From: Phycisphaerales bacterium
GTDB taxonomy: Bacteria; Planctomycetota; Phycisphaerae; Tepidisphaerales; Tepidisphaeraceae
NCBI GenBank assembly: GCA_028288875.1
Contig: JAQGHK010000685.1
Location: forward strand, 1 to 9,686
Length of the DNA stretch: 9,686 nucleotides
Direction of reading: 5' to 3'
Below are positions 1 to 6,239 of the stretch, piece by piece. A program made the position numbers and the translations under genes. Below the pieces are notes generated by a model, which had not been told where the DNA came from, did not search any database, and saw only the letters and a program-made list of their open reading frames with translations. Every line of letters begins with the position of its first letter. The stretch's first letter is position 1.

Positions 1-925
1 TGATAAAAATCGCATAGAGCGCGTAGTTCACTCGCTGCAGCGCGAAACACGCCCATATCGCCAGCAGCAGGCACAGCCCCAGCGCCAACGGCCCCGGATG
101 AAGAAACGAGGCGATCAGCGTCGCCACCGCCGCCCCCACCAGCGTCCCGCTGAGGCGGGCGATGCCGCGAATGGCGGTTTCGTGGAACTCGGGTTTGAGC
201 AGAATTGCCGCCGTCATTGGCACCCAGTAGCCATGCGTCAGGGCGACGAAATGGTGCAGGAGGACGCCGACGCCGAGCGCCACGGAGACGCGCAGCGCGT
301 GTCGACCGCCGGCCGTGTTCGGCGACGCGTTTTTAACGAGCGTGCTCCACCAGGCATCGGGAATGGCTTCGTCGGGCGCGTCGGGCAGGCGATTCAGTCG
401 CCACACGCCGCGAAGGGCCGCCATCTGCATCACGCCGCCGGTGATCACCATCACGCCGTGCCAAGCGGCCTCCGGGATGTCGGCGGGGATCGATCCGAAC
501 GCCAGCAGCGCCACGATCGCTTGGAGGCCGATCCACCACGCACCCCAGCCCAGCGTCGTCACCAGGCCGAACACCCAGCCCCAGAACAGGGCGACCACCA
601 CGTCCGCCGGCCAGCCACCGCGGTGCGAAATCGCCCCAACGAAGGTCGAAACCGCCATGGCGATCAGCGTCAGCCCCAGCGGCAACGTCCGATATTTCGC
701 CAGCCGATGAAACGCCCCAAATCCGACCGCCACCGCCCCGCCGGCCGCCCTCACGCCCGCCGCCTCGTCCCCGCGCCACGCCCCGAACGCCAACGACAGC
801 CCGACGGCTGGGAGCAATGCCAATCCGCCCAAGAACCGCCGCTGCGACCAATCCGCCTCCCGGAAAGGCGTCGCCAGCCGCGACGTCCATGGAACGGGGG
901 CAAGGTTATCGGACGAAGACATCAT
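1..925 (-). CDS. FUSC-family membrane protein (aromatic acid exporter/fusaric acid resistance-like), C-terminus beyond window
   Basis: An uninterrupted minus-strand frame runs from tandem ATGs (923-925 and 920-922) to the window edge, giving 308 residues without a stop. I translated it by hand. The N-terminal ~165 residues hold several hydrophobic segments (about 31-50, 58-72, 81-100, 107-145). A short soluble linker (about 178-205, rich in D, P and W) follows. Then comes the hallmark FUSC_2 block: HGYWVPMTAAILLKPEF at 231-247, then a TAIRGIARLSGTLVGA stretch at 250-265, and VNYALYAIFI at the edge (299-308). In this family (AaeB, YccS, fusaric acid resistance proteins) the block belongs to the inner-membrane module linked to efflux of aromatic acids or to envelope maintenance; the substrate here cannot be told. 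No clear Shine-Dalgarno precedes the start, so a slightly different start is possible. It is divergent from the signalling cluster. Family assignment is firm, substrate unknown. Confidence 0.85.
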   Translation of the reverse strand, partial: MMSSSDNLAPVPWTSRLATPFREADWSQRRFLGGLALLPAVGLSLAFGAWRGDEAAGVRAAGGAVAVGFGAFHRLAKYRTLPLGLTLIAMAVSTFVGAISHRGGWPADVVVALFWGWVFGLVTTLGWGAWWIGLQAIVALLAFGSIPADIPEAAWHGVMVITGGVMQMAALRGVWRLNRLPDAPDEAIPDAWWSTLVKNASPNTAGGRHALRVSVALGVGVLLHHFVALTHGYWVPMTAAILLKPEFHETAIRGIARLSGTLVGAAVATLIASFLHPGPLALGLCLLLAIWACFALQRVNYALYAIFI

Positions 926-1262
926 TCGGAGTGTAGGAAGGCAGGGCTTGGCGGCAGGATCGGCTTCGTCTGGAGGAAACCCACGGATTCCGCGTTTAGG
1001 CGGCGCGCCTGATCGCCGTTTCCCGGTGACAGACCGTTTCCGGCCTCAAACCGGCAAGTGGGCTCGCCGGCTAAACGTGGGATCAGGCACCAATTACGAC
1101 ATTCTAGCGCCGATATCGCCGATTCGGACGTTCCCGCCGCCGGGCAATGTTTCAAGTCCGTTACTCGACGGCCCGATGACAAAGATGTTAATATAGGCAA
1201 TCCGGTTAAAACCGGCAATCCATGCGGACGGTTCGGCGTCTGATGGTGACAAGGACTGAGTC
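926..1262. other. divergent intergenic region between the FUSC gene and the response regulator
   Basis: This 337-bp spacer must hold promoters for both divergent genes. I see no convincing gene: the short frames crossing it have no recognisable protein. It contains several partial symmetries: an 8-bp inverted pair GCCTGATC (1007-1014) and GATCAGGC (1081-1088), an inverted pair CGTTTAG (993-999) and CTAAACG (1071-1077) that crosses the first and so cannot form at the same time, and a small CCGGC/GCCGG hairpin (1051-1070). The AT-rich stretch around 1180-1195 (GATGTTAATATA) could carry a -10 element for the plus-strand gene, but I find no good -35 partner. The palindrome closer to the start codon is listed separately. 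Confidence 0.4.
1196..1221 (+). promoter_or_regulatory. candidate operator: 14-bp palindrome flanked by direct repeats
   Basis: CCGGTT-AA-AACCGG (1202-1215) is a perfect inverted repeat with a 2-bp centre. It is embedded in two copies of GGCAATCC (1196-1203 and 1214-1221) spaced exactly 18 bp apart. The site ends 41 bp before the response-regulator ATG and lies just downstream of the AT-rich stretch that might be its promoter. Such placement suits an operator or autoregulatory site, perhaps for the HTH-receiver protein itself. Sequence and symmetry are seen directly; the function is inference. Confidence 0.4.
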
Positions 1263-1826
1263 ATGAAAACCATTTTCACCACGGGCGAAGCCGCTGACAT
1301 CTGTAAGGTCAGCCAACAGACGATCATTCGTTGCTTCGATTCGGGCCGCCTCAAAGGCTTCCGCGTCCCCGGCAGCCGGTTCCGCCGCATTCCTCGTGAC
1401 GCCCTGATGGCGTTCATGAAGGAAAACCAGATCCCGCCGGACGCCCTCCAGAGCGGCAAGAGCAAGGTGCTCGTGGTCGACGACGATCCCGAGATCGTGG
1501 AGCTCTTCGTCGACGTGCTGGAACGCGACGGCCGCTTCGAAGTGAAGACCGCCGGCACCGGCTACGACGCCGGCATGATCACCACCGAGTTCCACCCGGA
1601 CCTGATCCTGCTCGACTACATGCTGCCCGACGTGAATGGCAACGTCGTCTGCCGCAGCATCCGCAGCAAGGAAGAGTTCGCCGAGACAAAGATCATCATC
1701 GTGAGCGGCGTCGTGAACCAGGACGAAATCGACGAACTCATGCAGGCCGGCGCGAACGACTTCGTGAAGAAGCCGTTCAACATCGAAAAGCTGATCGAAC
1801 GCGTTGGACAACTGCTAAGCCTGTAA
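1263..1826 (+). CDS. response regulator with N-terminal excisionase-type HTH and C-terminal receiver domain
   Basis: The 187-residue protein starts at an ATG preceded by AAGGA (1251-1255) with 7-nt spacing. Residues ~4-52 form an excisionase/MerR-like HTH (HTH_17 type): the TTGEAADICKVSQQTIIRCF helices are followed by a wing-like VPGSRFRRIPRDAL. After a short linker, residues ~67-185 are a CheY-like receiver. It has the acidic pocket D73/D74/D75, phosphoacceptor D118 in LLDYMLPD, the switch Ser S148, and the conserved lysine K170 in the KKPF motif. All residues needed for phosphorylation are present, so it is probably a phosphorylation-controlled DNA-binding protein. The order is reversed from the usual receiver-then-HTH layout. 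It lies first in a five-gene plus-strand cluster and is the only DNA-binding protein visible there; the HDOD-kinase gene 124 nt downstream is the natural partner. Targets are unknown; the upstream palindrome is a candidate. Confidence 0.9.
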   Translation: MKTIFTTGEAADICKVSQQTIIRCFDSGRLKGFRVPGSRFRRIPRDALMAFMKENQIPPDALQSGKSKVLVVDDDPEIVELFVDVLERDGRFEVKTAGTGYDAGMITTEFHPDLILLDYMLPDVNGNVVCRSIRSKEEFAETKIIIVSGVVNQDEIDELMQAGANDFVKKPFNIEKLIERVGQLLSL

Positions 1827-1835
1827 GTTGATTTG

Positions 1836-1925
1836 GCCGCAGATAGACGCGGATGAACGCAGATACGAAGCAGCGCAATTCAGTGCCTTTTTTCTTATCT
1901 GCGTTCATCCGCGTTCATCTGCGGC
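1836..1925. repeat. 90-bp inverted repeat built of ~10-bp units (dispersed-repeat type)
   Basis: Two 30-nt arms (1836-1865 and 1896-1925) are complementary at 28 of 30 positions, separated by a 30-nt loop. The two mismatches are adjacent (AG versus GA at 1845-1846). Each arm is itself made of decamers: the left arm reads CGCAGATAGA, CGCGGATGAA, CGCAGATACG (1838-1867), and the right arm holds the reverse complement. I recall this GATGAACGC-type sequence as a recurrent dispersed element in environmental bacterial genomes, but I cannot verify that here. It fills most of the gap between the response regulator and the HDOD-kinase gene. In RNA it would be a long stable hairpin ending 25 nt before the downstream start codon. 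It might attenuate, protect or process the message; this is inference. Confidence 0.85.
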
Positions 1926-1950
1926 TAGGCACCTGCTTCCCAACGCCGTG

Positions 1951-4251
1951 ATGCAAGAACAAAGTCGACAACGTCTCGAACTGATCCTCCGCCAGGTGGA
2001 CAGTCTTCCCACCCTGCCGTCGGTGGCCGTGCAGGTGTTGCAGGCCGCCTCCTCGGAATCGACCTCGGCCAAGGACGTTTGCCGGTCGATTGAAGCTGAT
2101 CCGGCGCTGGCCGCCCGAATCTTACGATTGGTTCACCGGGCCGATGTCGGCGTTTCCGGCGAAGTCACGTCGCTGGACCGGGCGGTGAAGCTGCTGGGGT
2201 TTGATGCGGTCCGATGCGCCGTGCTGGCCGTGTCGGTGTTCGCCACCTACGGGCCGAGCAAAGGTGCGGACGACGCCTCGTTCTCGATGAACTATTGGAA
2301 GCATTCGATCGCCGTCGGCAGTTGTGCCGAATTGCTGGCGATCGAACTGACCGCCAACTGGGGCCGCAACGCCGGCGTCGAGCCAAGCGAGGCCTTCCTG
2401 GCCGGGCTGCTGCACGATATCGGCAAGCTGGCGCTGGACATGACGGTGCCCAAGAGCTTCGCCAAAGTGGTTGAAGCGGTGGACCTGCTCCGCGGTAACA
2501 TTGCCGACGTGGAACGCTCGGTCATCGGCGTGGATCACCAGGTCGTTGGCAAGCGATTGGCCGAACTCTGGCAACTGCCCACCGTGCTGCGGGATGCGAT
2601 CTGGCTGCACGGCCAGCTGCCGCAGGCGCTGCCGGCTTCGGTCCGCAACGCACGGCTCGTGAACCTGGTCACGCTCGCCGACATGCTGGTCCGCGATCAG
2701 CACATTGGCTACAGCGGCAACTACCAGTTCCCCGTCGGCCGCGACGTGCTGATGAACGCGCTCGGCCTGCTGCCGGCGCAGCTCGATAATGTATTGAACG
2801 GCCTGATCAGCGCGATCGAAAGCCGCGCCAAGACCATCGGCCTGGGCAACGGCGACGCCAAAGAGATCTATCGCTCGGCCTTGCAGGAAGCGAACCGCGA
2901 ACTGTCGCGGGTGAGCGATCAGCTCGCCAGCCGAAACCGCCGGCTGAGCATCCGGGCGAAGTATTTCGAGGCCGTCGCCGCCTTCCAGAACGAGCTGCGT
3001 CCCGACGCCCCGCCGGCCACCGTGCTGGCGGCCATCGGGCAGACCGCGGCTGTGGTCCTGGAGACGTCGGCGGTGGCCGCCTTCTCCATGCCGCCTGGCA
3101 CCGGCTACGCCGAAGTCACCGTGGTGGACGCCAGCGGGCAGCTGCTGCACTCGCACCTGATCGACGCCGCCGGCGATGCGGCCCTTCCATCCCAGCGCAC
3201 GCCCATCCGCGCCAACCAAGGCGATGGCCCGGTCTGCTCGGCCGGCCAGGAACTGGAATGGCTGGTCGCCGGGTTCTCGCCGAAGCTCGGCGGAACCGTC
3301 CGGTTCTGGATCCCGCTTGAAGCCGACGGCGTCTGCGTCGGCGGCGTGGTCTGGGGCGGCGAAGTCGGCGAGCCGCAGCGCCTCAGCCCGCAGGCCGAAG
3401 AACTCAAAGCATTGTCCGCCGGCTGGAGCCTGGCGCTGCGCACCTGCCAGATCCGCGACGAAAGCCGCGCCTTGGCCGAGCAGCTCGCCGAGGCCAATCG
3501 CCGGTTGCAGACCGCACAGGCCGAGGTGTATCGGACGCGCATGCTCACCAGCGTCGCCCAGATCGCCGCCGGCGCGGCCCATGAAATGAACAACCCGCTG
3601 ATGGTCATCAGCGGCCGCAGCCAGCTGCTGGCCAGCACGCTGACGAACGAAAAAGACGTCGACGCCGCCAAGCTGATTTTTGAAAAGAGCCAGACGCTCA
3701 GCGAACTGATCACCGCGCTCATGCATTTCGCCAAGCCGCAGCCGCCCCAGCCCGCGCCGTGCGATGTAGCCGGGCTATTTCGCCTCGGCGCGGAAAAAGC
3801 ACAATTGCGGATCGACGCCGGCACCCGGCAAATCGAAACGCGCTTGTCCGAACTGCCACCGGCCGTGGTGGACGGCGGCCAGATCGCCGAAGCCATTGCG
3901 GAAATCATCGTCAACGCCGTGGAGGCCACGGATGCGGCCAACGGTCGCATCACGCTCAGCGGCAGTTACGACGCCTTTGGCGAACGTCTGGTGCTGACGA
4001 TTGCCGACAATGGAAAAGGCATGGACGAACACACGCGTGGACACGCGTTTGATCCGTTCTTCAGCGCAAAATCTGCCGGTCGCCAGCAAGGTATGGGACT
4101 GGCCAAGGCGCAGCGCTGGGCCGAGAGCAGCCAGGGATCGTTGCGGTTGGAAAGCCAACCCGGCAGCGGCACTCGCGTGATCATGATTTTACCGGCCGGA
4201 TCACCTTCTGGTGCTCCGGCGTTAAGAACGCTTAAGACAGGGTCGATCTAG
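1951..4251 (+). CDS. HDOD–GAF-like–histidine kinase hybrid sensor
   Basis: The 766-residue protein is chosen to start at ATG 1951. The frame stays open upstream to a TTG at 1828, but those 41 codons only translate the inverted repeat. There is no clear Shine-Dalgarno; GTG 1948 is an alternative. An HDOD/HD domain spans ~8-290 (LILRQVDSLPTLPSVAVQVL start; LLHDIGKLALD at 153-163). A coiled coil (~306-345) follows, then a GAF-like sensor (~345-500) and a second helix leading into the kinase. The DHp helix carries phosphoacceptor H544 in GAAHEMNNPL. The ATPase domain has an N-box (N655 in EIIVNAVEA), G1 (D686, G688, G690 in DNGKGMD), an F-box (FDPFF 700-704) and G2 (GMGLA 714-718). No transmembrane segment is visible, so it is probably cytoplasmic. 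It is likely to phosphorylate the receiver proteins encoded on either side. HDOD domains usually act as regulatory or scaffold modules. The sensed signal is unknown. Confidence 0.88.
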   Translation: MQEQSRQRLELILRQVDSLPTLPSVAVQVLQAASSESTSAKDVCRSIEADPALAARILRLVHRADVGVSGEVTSLDRAVKLLGFDAVRCAVLAVSVFATYGPSKGADDASFSMNYWKHSIAVGSCAELLAIELTANWGRNAGVEPSEAFLAGLLHDIGKLALDMTVPKSFAKVVEAVDLLRGNIADVERSVIGVDHQVVGKRLAELWQLPTVLRDAIWLHGQLPQALPASVRNARLVNLVTLADMLVRDQHIGYSGNYQFPVGRDVLMNALGLLPAQLDNVLNGLISAIESRAKTIGLGNGDAKEIYRSALQEANRELSRVSDQLASRNRRLSIRAKYFEAVAAFQNELRPDAPPATVLAAIGQTAAVVLETSAVAAFSMPPGTGYAEVTVVDASGQLLHSHLIDAAGDAALPSQRTPIRANQGDGPVCSAGQELEWLVAGFSPKLGGTVRFWIPLEADGVCVGGVVWGGEVGEPQRLSPQAEELKALSAGWSLALRTCQIRDESRALAEQLAEANRRLQTAQAEVYRTRMLTSVAQIAAGAAHEMNNPLMVISGRSQLLASTLTNEKDVDAAKLIFEKSQTLSELITALMHFAKPQPPQPAPCDVAGLFRLGAEKAQLRIDAGTRQIETRLSELPPAVVDGGQIAEAIAEIIVNAVEATDAANGRITLSGSYDAFGERLVLTIADNGKGMDEHTRGHAFDPFFSAKSAGRQQGMGLAKAQRWAESSQGSLRLESQPGSGTRVIMILPAGSPSGAPALRTLKTGSI

Positions 4252-4296
4252 TAGGTAGGGGCCGGTTTCGGGTTGTCCGAAGGGAAAGCAGAAACG

Positions 4297-5463
4297 ATGT
4301 CGAAAGTTGTCAAAAGCCGCTCGCAGACGAACGCCCCGGCCGTACTGGTCGTGGACGACGAGCCGGCCATGATCGAGCTGTTCCGCGACATTATCGCGCC
4401 TAGCCTTCAGTGCACCCTGCATGTCGCCTCCGACATGGCCCAGGCCCGCAAGATGATGGCTAAGCACAAGGTCGAACTGCTGGTCGCCGACATCTGCCTG
4501 CCCGATGGCAGCGGCATGGATCTGCTGGAAGAGCTTCGCCTGATTCACCCCGCCGCCGGCGCGGTCTTCATGACCGGCCAGCCGAGCGTCGACCAGACGG
4601 TCTTCGCCCTTCGCCATGGCGTGCTGGACTATCTGCCCAAACCATTCAACGCCACGCAGGCCAGCGAGCAGCTCGCAGCCGCCCTGGTTCGCCAGCGCAC
4701 CGAAGCCCGCAATGACCGCCGCCTGACGCGCCTGAAAAACGCGATCCGCGAAATGAACAAGGCGCGTCGCACCGTTTCTAAGAAAGTCGACCTGCTCTGC
4801 AACGATCTGGTCAGCGCCTACGGCGAAGTCAGCCAGCAGCTGTCGGCCGTGCGGATTCAGGAAAGTTTCCGCCGGACGATCGAGCAGGCCGTTGATCTTG
4901 AACAGCTTCTCTGCCACGCCATGGATTGGCTGCTGAAGGAAGCGGGCTACAGCAACATCGCGATCTGGCTCAGCGGCGACGAAGAGAACTTCGAGCTGGG
5001 CGCGTACATGAAGTACACAATCGTTGGCGACCCGAAAGTGACGAACGCCATCCAGCACGCCGTGGTTAGCGCGACGGCCCGCGAAGGCTTTCTCAATCTT
5101 TCCGCCGAAGACCTGGCCAAGCGGCTGAAGCCGGCCGACCGGGCCATCCTGCCGAACCAGGCCGCGCTCTGCACGAGCTGCACCTATCTCGGCGAATCAC
5201 TGGCGGTAATTGCCCTGTTCCGCGACGGCAAGACGCCATACCGGATCGAGGATGACGCGATGCTCCGACAGATCTCGACGGTCTTTGCGACGCGCCTTAC
5301 CACGCTGGTGAAACGCGGCGACGAGGAAACCGAAGACGCCGACGAAGCCGCCGGCCCGGCCGACAACGCGGCCCCGTGGAGCGACGAAGAACCGAAGAAG
5401 TCGAAAAAGAAGAAGCCCGACGCCGCCGACTGGTGGAAGAACGGCGAAGCTCCGCCGTTCTGA
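4297..5463 (+). CDS. receiver domain–coiled coil–GAF-like protein with charged C-terminal tail
   Basis: The 388-residue protein starts at ATG 4297, with GAAGGGA (4279-4285) upstream. A TTG at 4273 would add eight residues and is less likely. Residues ~14-130 are a receiver: D20/D21/E22 pocket, phosphoacceptor D65 in LLVADICLPD, switch T93 in FMTG, and K115 in LPKPF. Residues ~140-195 are charged and helical, a probable coiled-coil signalling helix. Residues ~196-338 resemble a GAF domain (LEQLLCHAMDWLLKEAGYSN onset, later SLAVIALF). A CxxC pair occurs at C292/C295. The tail (~342-388) is acidic, then lysine-rich (EPKKSKKKKPDAADWW), ending in PPF; it is probably disordered. There is no DNA-binding or enzymatic output domain, so it may act through protein contacts or as a phosphate sink. 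It starts 45 nt after the kinase stop, consistent with cotranscription. Family level is confident, role unknown. Confidence 0.85.
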   Translation: MSKVVKSRSQTNAPAVLVVDDEPAMIELFRDIIAPSLQCTLHVASDMAQARKMMAKHKVELLVADICLPDGSGMDLLEELRLIHPAAGAVFMTGQPSVDQTVFALRHGVLDYLPKPFNATQASEQLAAALVRQRTEARNDRRLTRLKNAIREMNKARRTVSKKVDLLCNDLVSAYGEVSQQLSAVRIQESFRRTIEQAVDLEQLLCHAMDWLLKEAGYSNIAIWLSGDEENFELGAYMKYTIVGDPKVTNAIQHAVVSATAREGFLNLSAEDLAKRLKPADRAILPNQAALCTSCTYLGESLAVIALFRDGKTPYRIEDDAMLRQISTVFATRLTTLVKRGDEETEDADEAAGPADNAAPWSDEEPKKSKKKKPDAADWWKNGEAPPF

Positions 5464-5470
5464 ACTCTGC

Positions 5471-5489
5471 TTCCTCTCCTGGAGAGGAA
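5471..5489 (+). promoter_or_regulatory. 19-nt near-perfect palindrome/hairpin between the receiver-GAF and PilZ genes
   Basis: TTCCTCTCC (5471-5479), a central T, and GGAGAGGAA (5481-5489) form a perfect inverted repeat, foldable as an 8-bp stem with a 3-nt loop. It starts 8 nt after the upstream stop and ends just before the likely Shine-Dalgarno AAGGA (5493-5497) of the PilZ gene. The 3' arm itself looks like a strong anti-rRNA sequence (GGAGAGGAA). There is no U tract, so it is not a standard terminator. It could be a message processing/stability site or modulate translation of the PilZ gene. Confidence 0.45.
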
Positions 5490-5505
5490 ACGAAGGACGT
5501 TTACC

Positions 5506-5943
5506 ATGATGCGCCTCGTCACCGATGACACCGAATTGACTCCGCTGGTTGCCGAAGCCGCGCCCAGTGAGACGCCCGAATCCGAATGGTCCGCGGAAGT
5601 GGACATGATCCTCAGCGCGATGGACGCCGCCGGATCGCATCCGCAGGGCGACCGCCGCGCCGCCCAGCGCCGCACGCGCCGCGCCAAGGCCGACCTGCGC
5701 CTCTACGCCCAGAACCCGCTCGATCCGCCGATCGCGCTCTTCACCCGCGACGTGTCGGCCACGGGCATCGGCTTCATCACCAAAGAACGCCTGCCGCTCG
5801 GTTACAACGGCCTGATCCGCATCAGCCTCGACGGCGGCGATAACTTCACGGCCGCGTGCAGTGTCTATCGCTGCCGCGAAGCCATCGGCGGGTGGTACGA
5901 AGGTGCCCTGCACTTCACGCGCCGCCAGCCCGATATGGGATAA
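5506..5943 (+). CDS. PilZ-domain protein (probable c-di-GMP receptor)
   Basis: The 145-residue protein starts at the first of two ATGs, with AAGGA (5493-5497) 8 nt upstream. The first ~45 residues are acidic and without a recognisable fold. From ~49 to 140 it is a PilZ domain. An arginine-rich lead (DRRAAQRRTRR, 49-59) supplies the RxxxR element (R51/R55 or R55/R59). D82-V-S84-A-T-G87 supplies the DxSxxG element on the first strand, followed by GFIT and later YEGALHF. Both c-di-GMP-binding motifs are therefore present, and binding of cyclic di-GMP is a reasonable family-based prediction. It lies 42 nt after the receiver-GAF gene and 3 nt before a small membrane-protein gene, so the PilZ and membrane proteins may work as a pair. 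Output is unknown. No motility or cellulose genes are in view. Confidence 0.85.
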   Translation: MMRLVTDDTELTPLVAEAAPSETPESEWSAEVDMILSAMDAAGSHPQGDRRAAQRRTRRAKADLRLYAQNPLDPPIALFTRDVSATGIGFITKERLPLGYNGLIRISLDGGDNFTAACSVYRCREAIGGWYEGALHFTRRQPDMG

Positions 5944-5946
5944 CGC

Positions 5947-6210
5947 ATGTTGCTCGCGGCCGAATCGCTTTTCATCACGCACCCGAAGTACGCGATGGCG
6001 ATCGTGTTCGTACTGCTGGGCGTCTTTCTGATCGTCAGCGTCGTCTGGAGCGATGCCACCGGCGAAATGCAGCAGGAACAGGCACTGGGCCGATCGATCA
6101 CGGTCAGCCGCGAAGACGACCCTAAGAAGTTTCAGACCATGCTCCATTCGTGCGTCGTCGGGGCGATCGCCTGCTTCGGGTGCGCACTGGCATCCCTTCT
6201 TTTCCTTTAA
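5947..6210 (+). CDS. small two-helix membrane protein, unknown
   Basis: The 87-residue frame starts 3 nt after the PilZ stop codon, which argues for a real, translationally coupled gene. The Shine-Dalgarno is weak (GGGAT inside the upstream gene's end). A hydrophobic helix at ~16-35 (YAMAIVFVLLGVFLIVSVVW) is followed by a polar, charged middle (~36-65, SDATGEMQQEQALGRS and SREDDPKKFQ). A second helix at ~68-87 (CVVGAIACFGCALASLLFL) ends at the C-terminus. With both termini short, the charged middle forms the only sizeable soluble part. I do not recognise the family. Context suggests an envelope partner of the PilZ protein or simply an operon passenger. It converges with the minus-strand gene 13 nt downstream. 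Confidence 0.7.
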   Translation: MLLAAESLFITHPKYAMAIVFVLLGVFLIVSVVWSDATGEMQQEQALGRSITVSREDDPKKFQTMLHSCVVGAIACFGCALASLLFL

Positions 6211-6213
6211 TTC

Positions 6214-6239
6214 GCCGATCGCATTATTGCGCGACCGGC
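6214..6239. terminator. possible bidirectional hairpin between convergent genes
   Basis: GCCGATCGC (6214-6222) and GCGACCGGC (6231-6239) can form a 9-bp stem with one mismatch in the plus-strand RNA; on the minus-strand RNA that position becomes a G·U pair. The loop is 8 nt. It sits at the junction of two convergent genes and overlaps the minus-strand gene's last codons. No U tract follows on either strand, so termination activity is doubtful. Confidence 0.3.

Noticed and set aside
98..1012. 304-codon plus-strand frame over the left edge
   Set aside because: Arg/His/Pro/Gln-rich translation without any domain; the minus strand carries the FUSC protein with its diagnostic motifs across the same bases.
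1174..1195. Sigma-70 promoter for the response regulator around GATGTTAATATA
   Set aside because: The -10-like match is only four of six and no -35 hexamer lies at the proper distance, so it is noted in the spacer entry but not called as a promoter.
2122..3726. 534-codon open frame antisense to the HDOD-kinase gene
   Set aside because: It is mirrored by a protein with clear HDOD and kinase motifs on the plus strand. The antisense translation is low-complexity, rich in G, R, A and D, with no recognisable motif, typical of GC-rich shadow frames.
5197..6147. 316-codon minus-strand frame over the receiver-GAF, PilZ and small membrane protein genes
   Set aside because: It crosses three genes that have domain or membrane-topology support and good start contexts; its own translation is compositionally biased and unrecognised.
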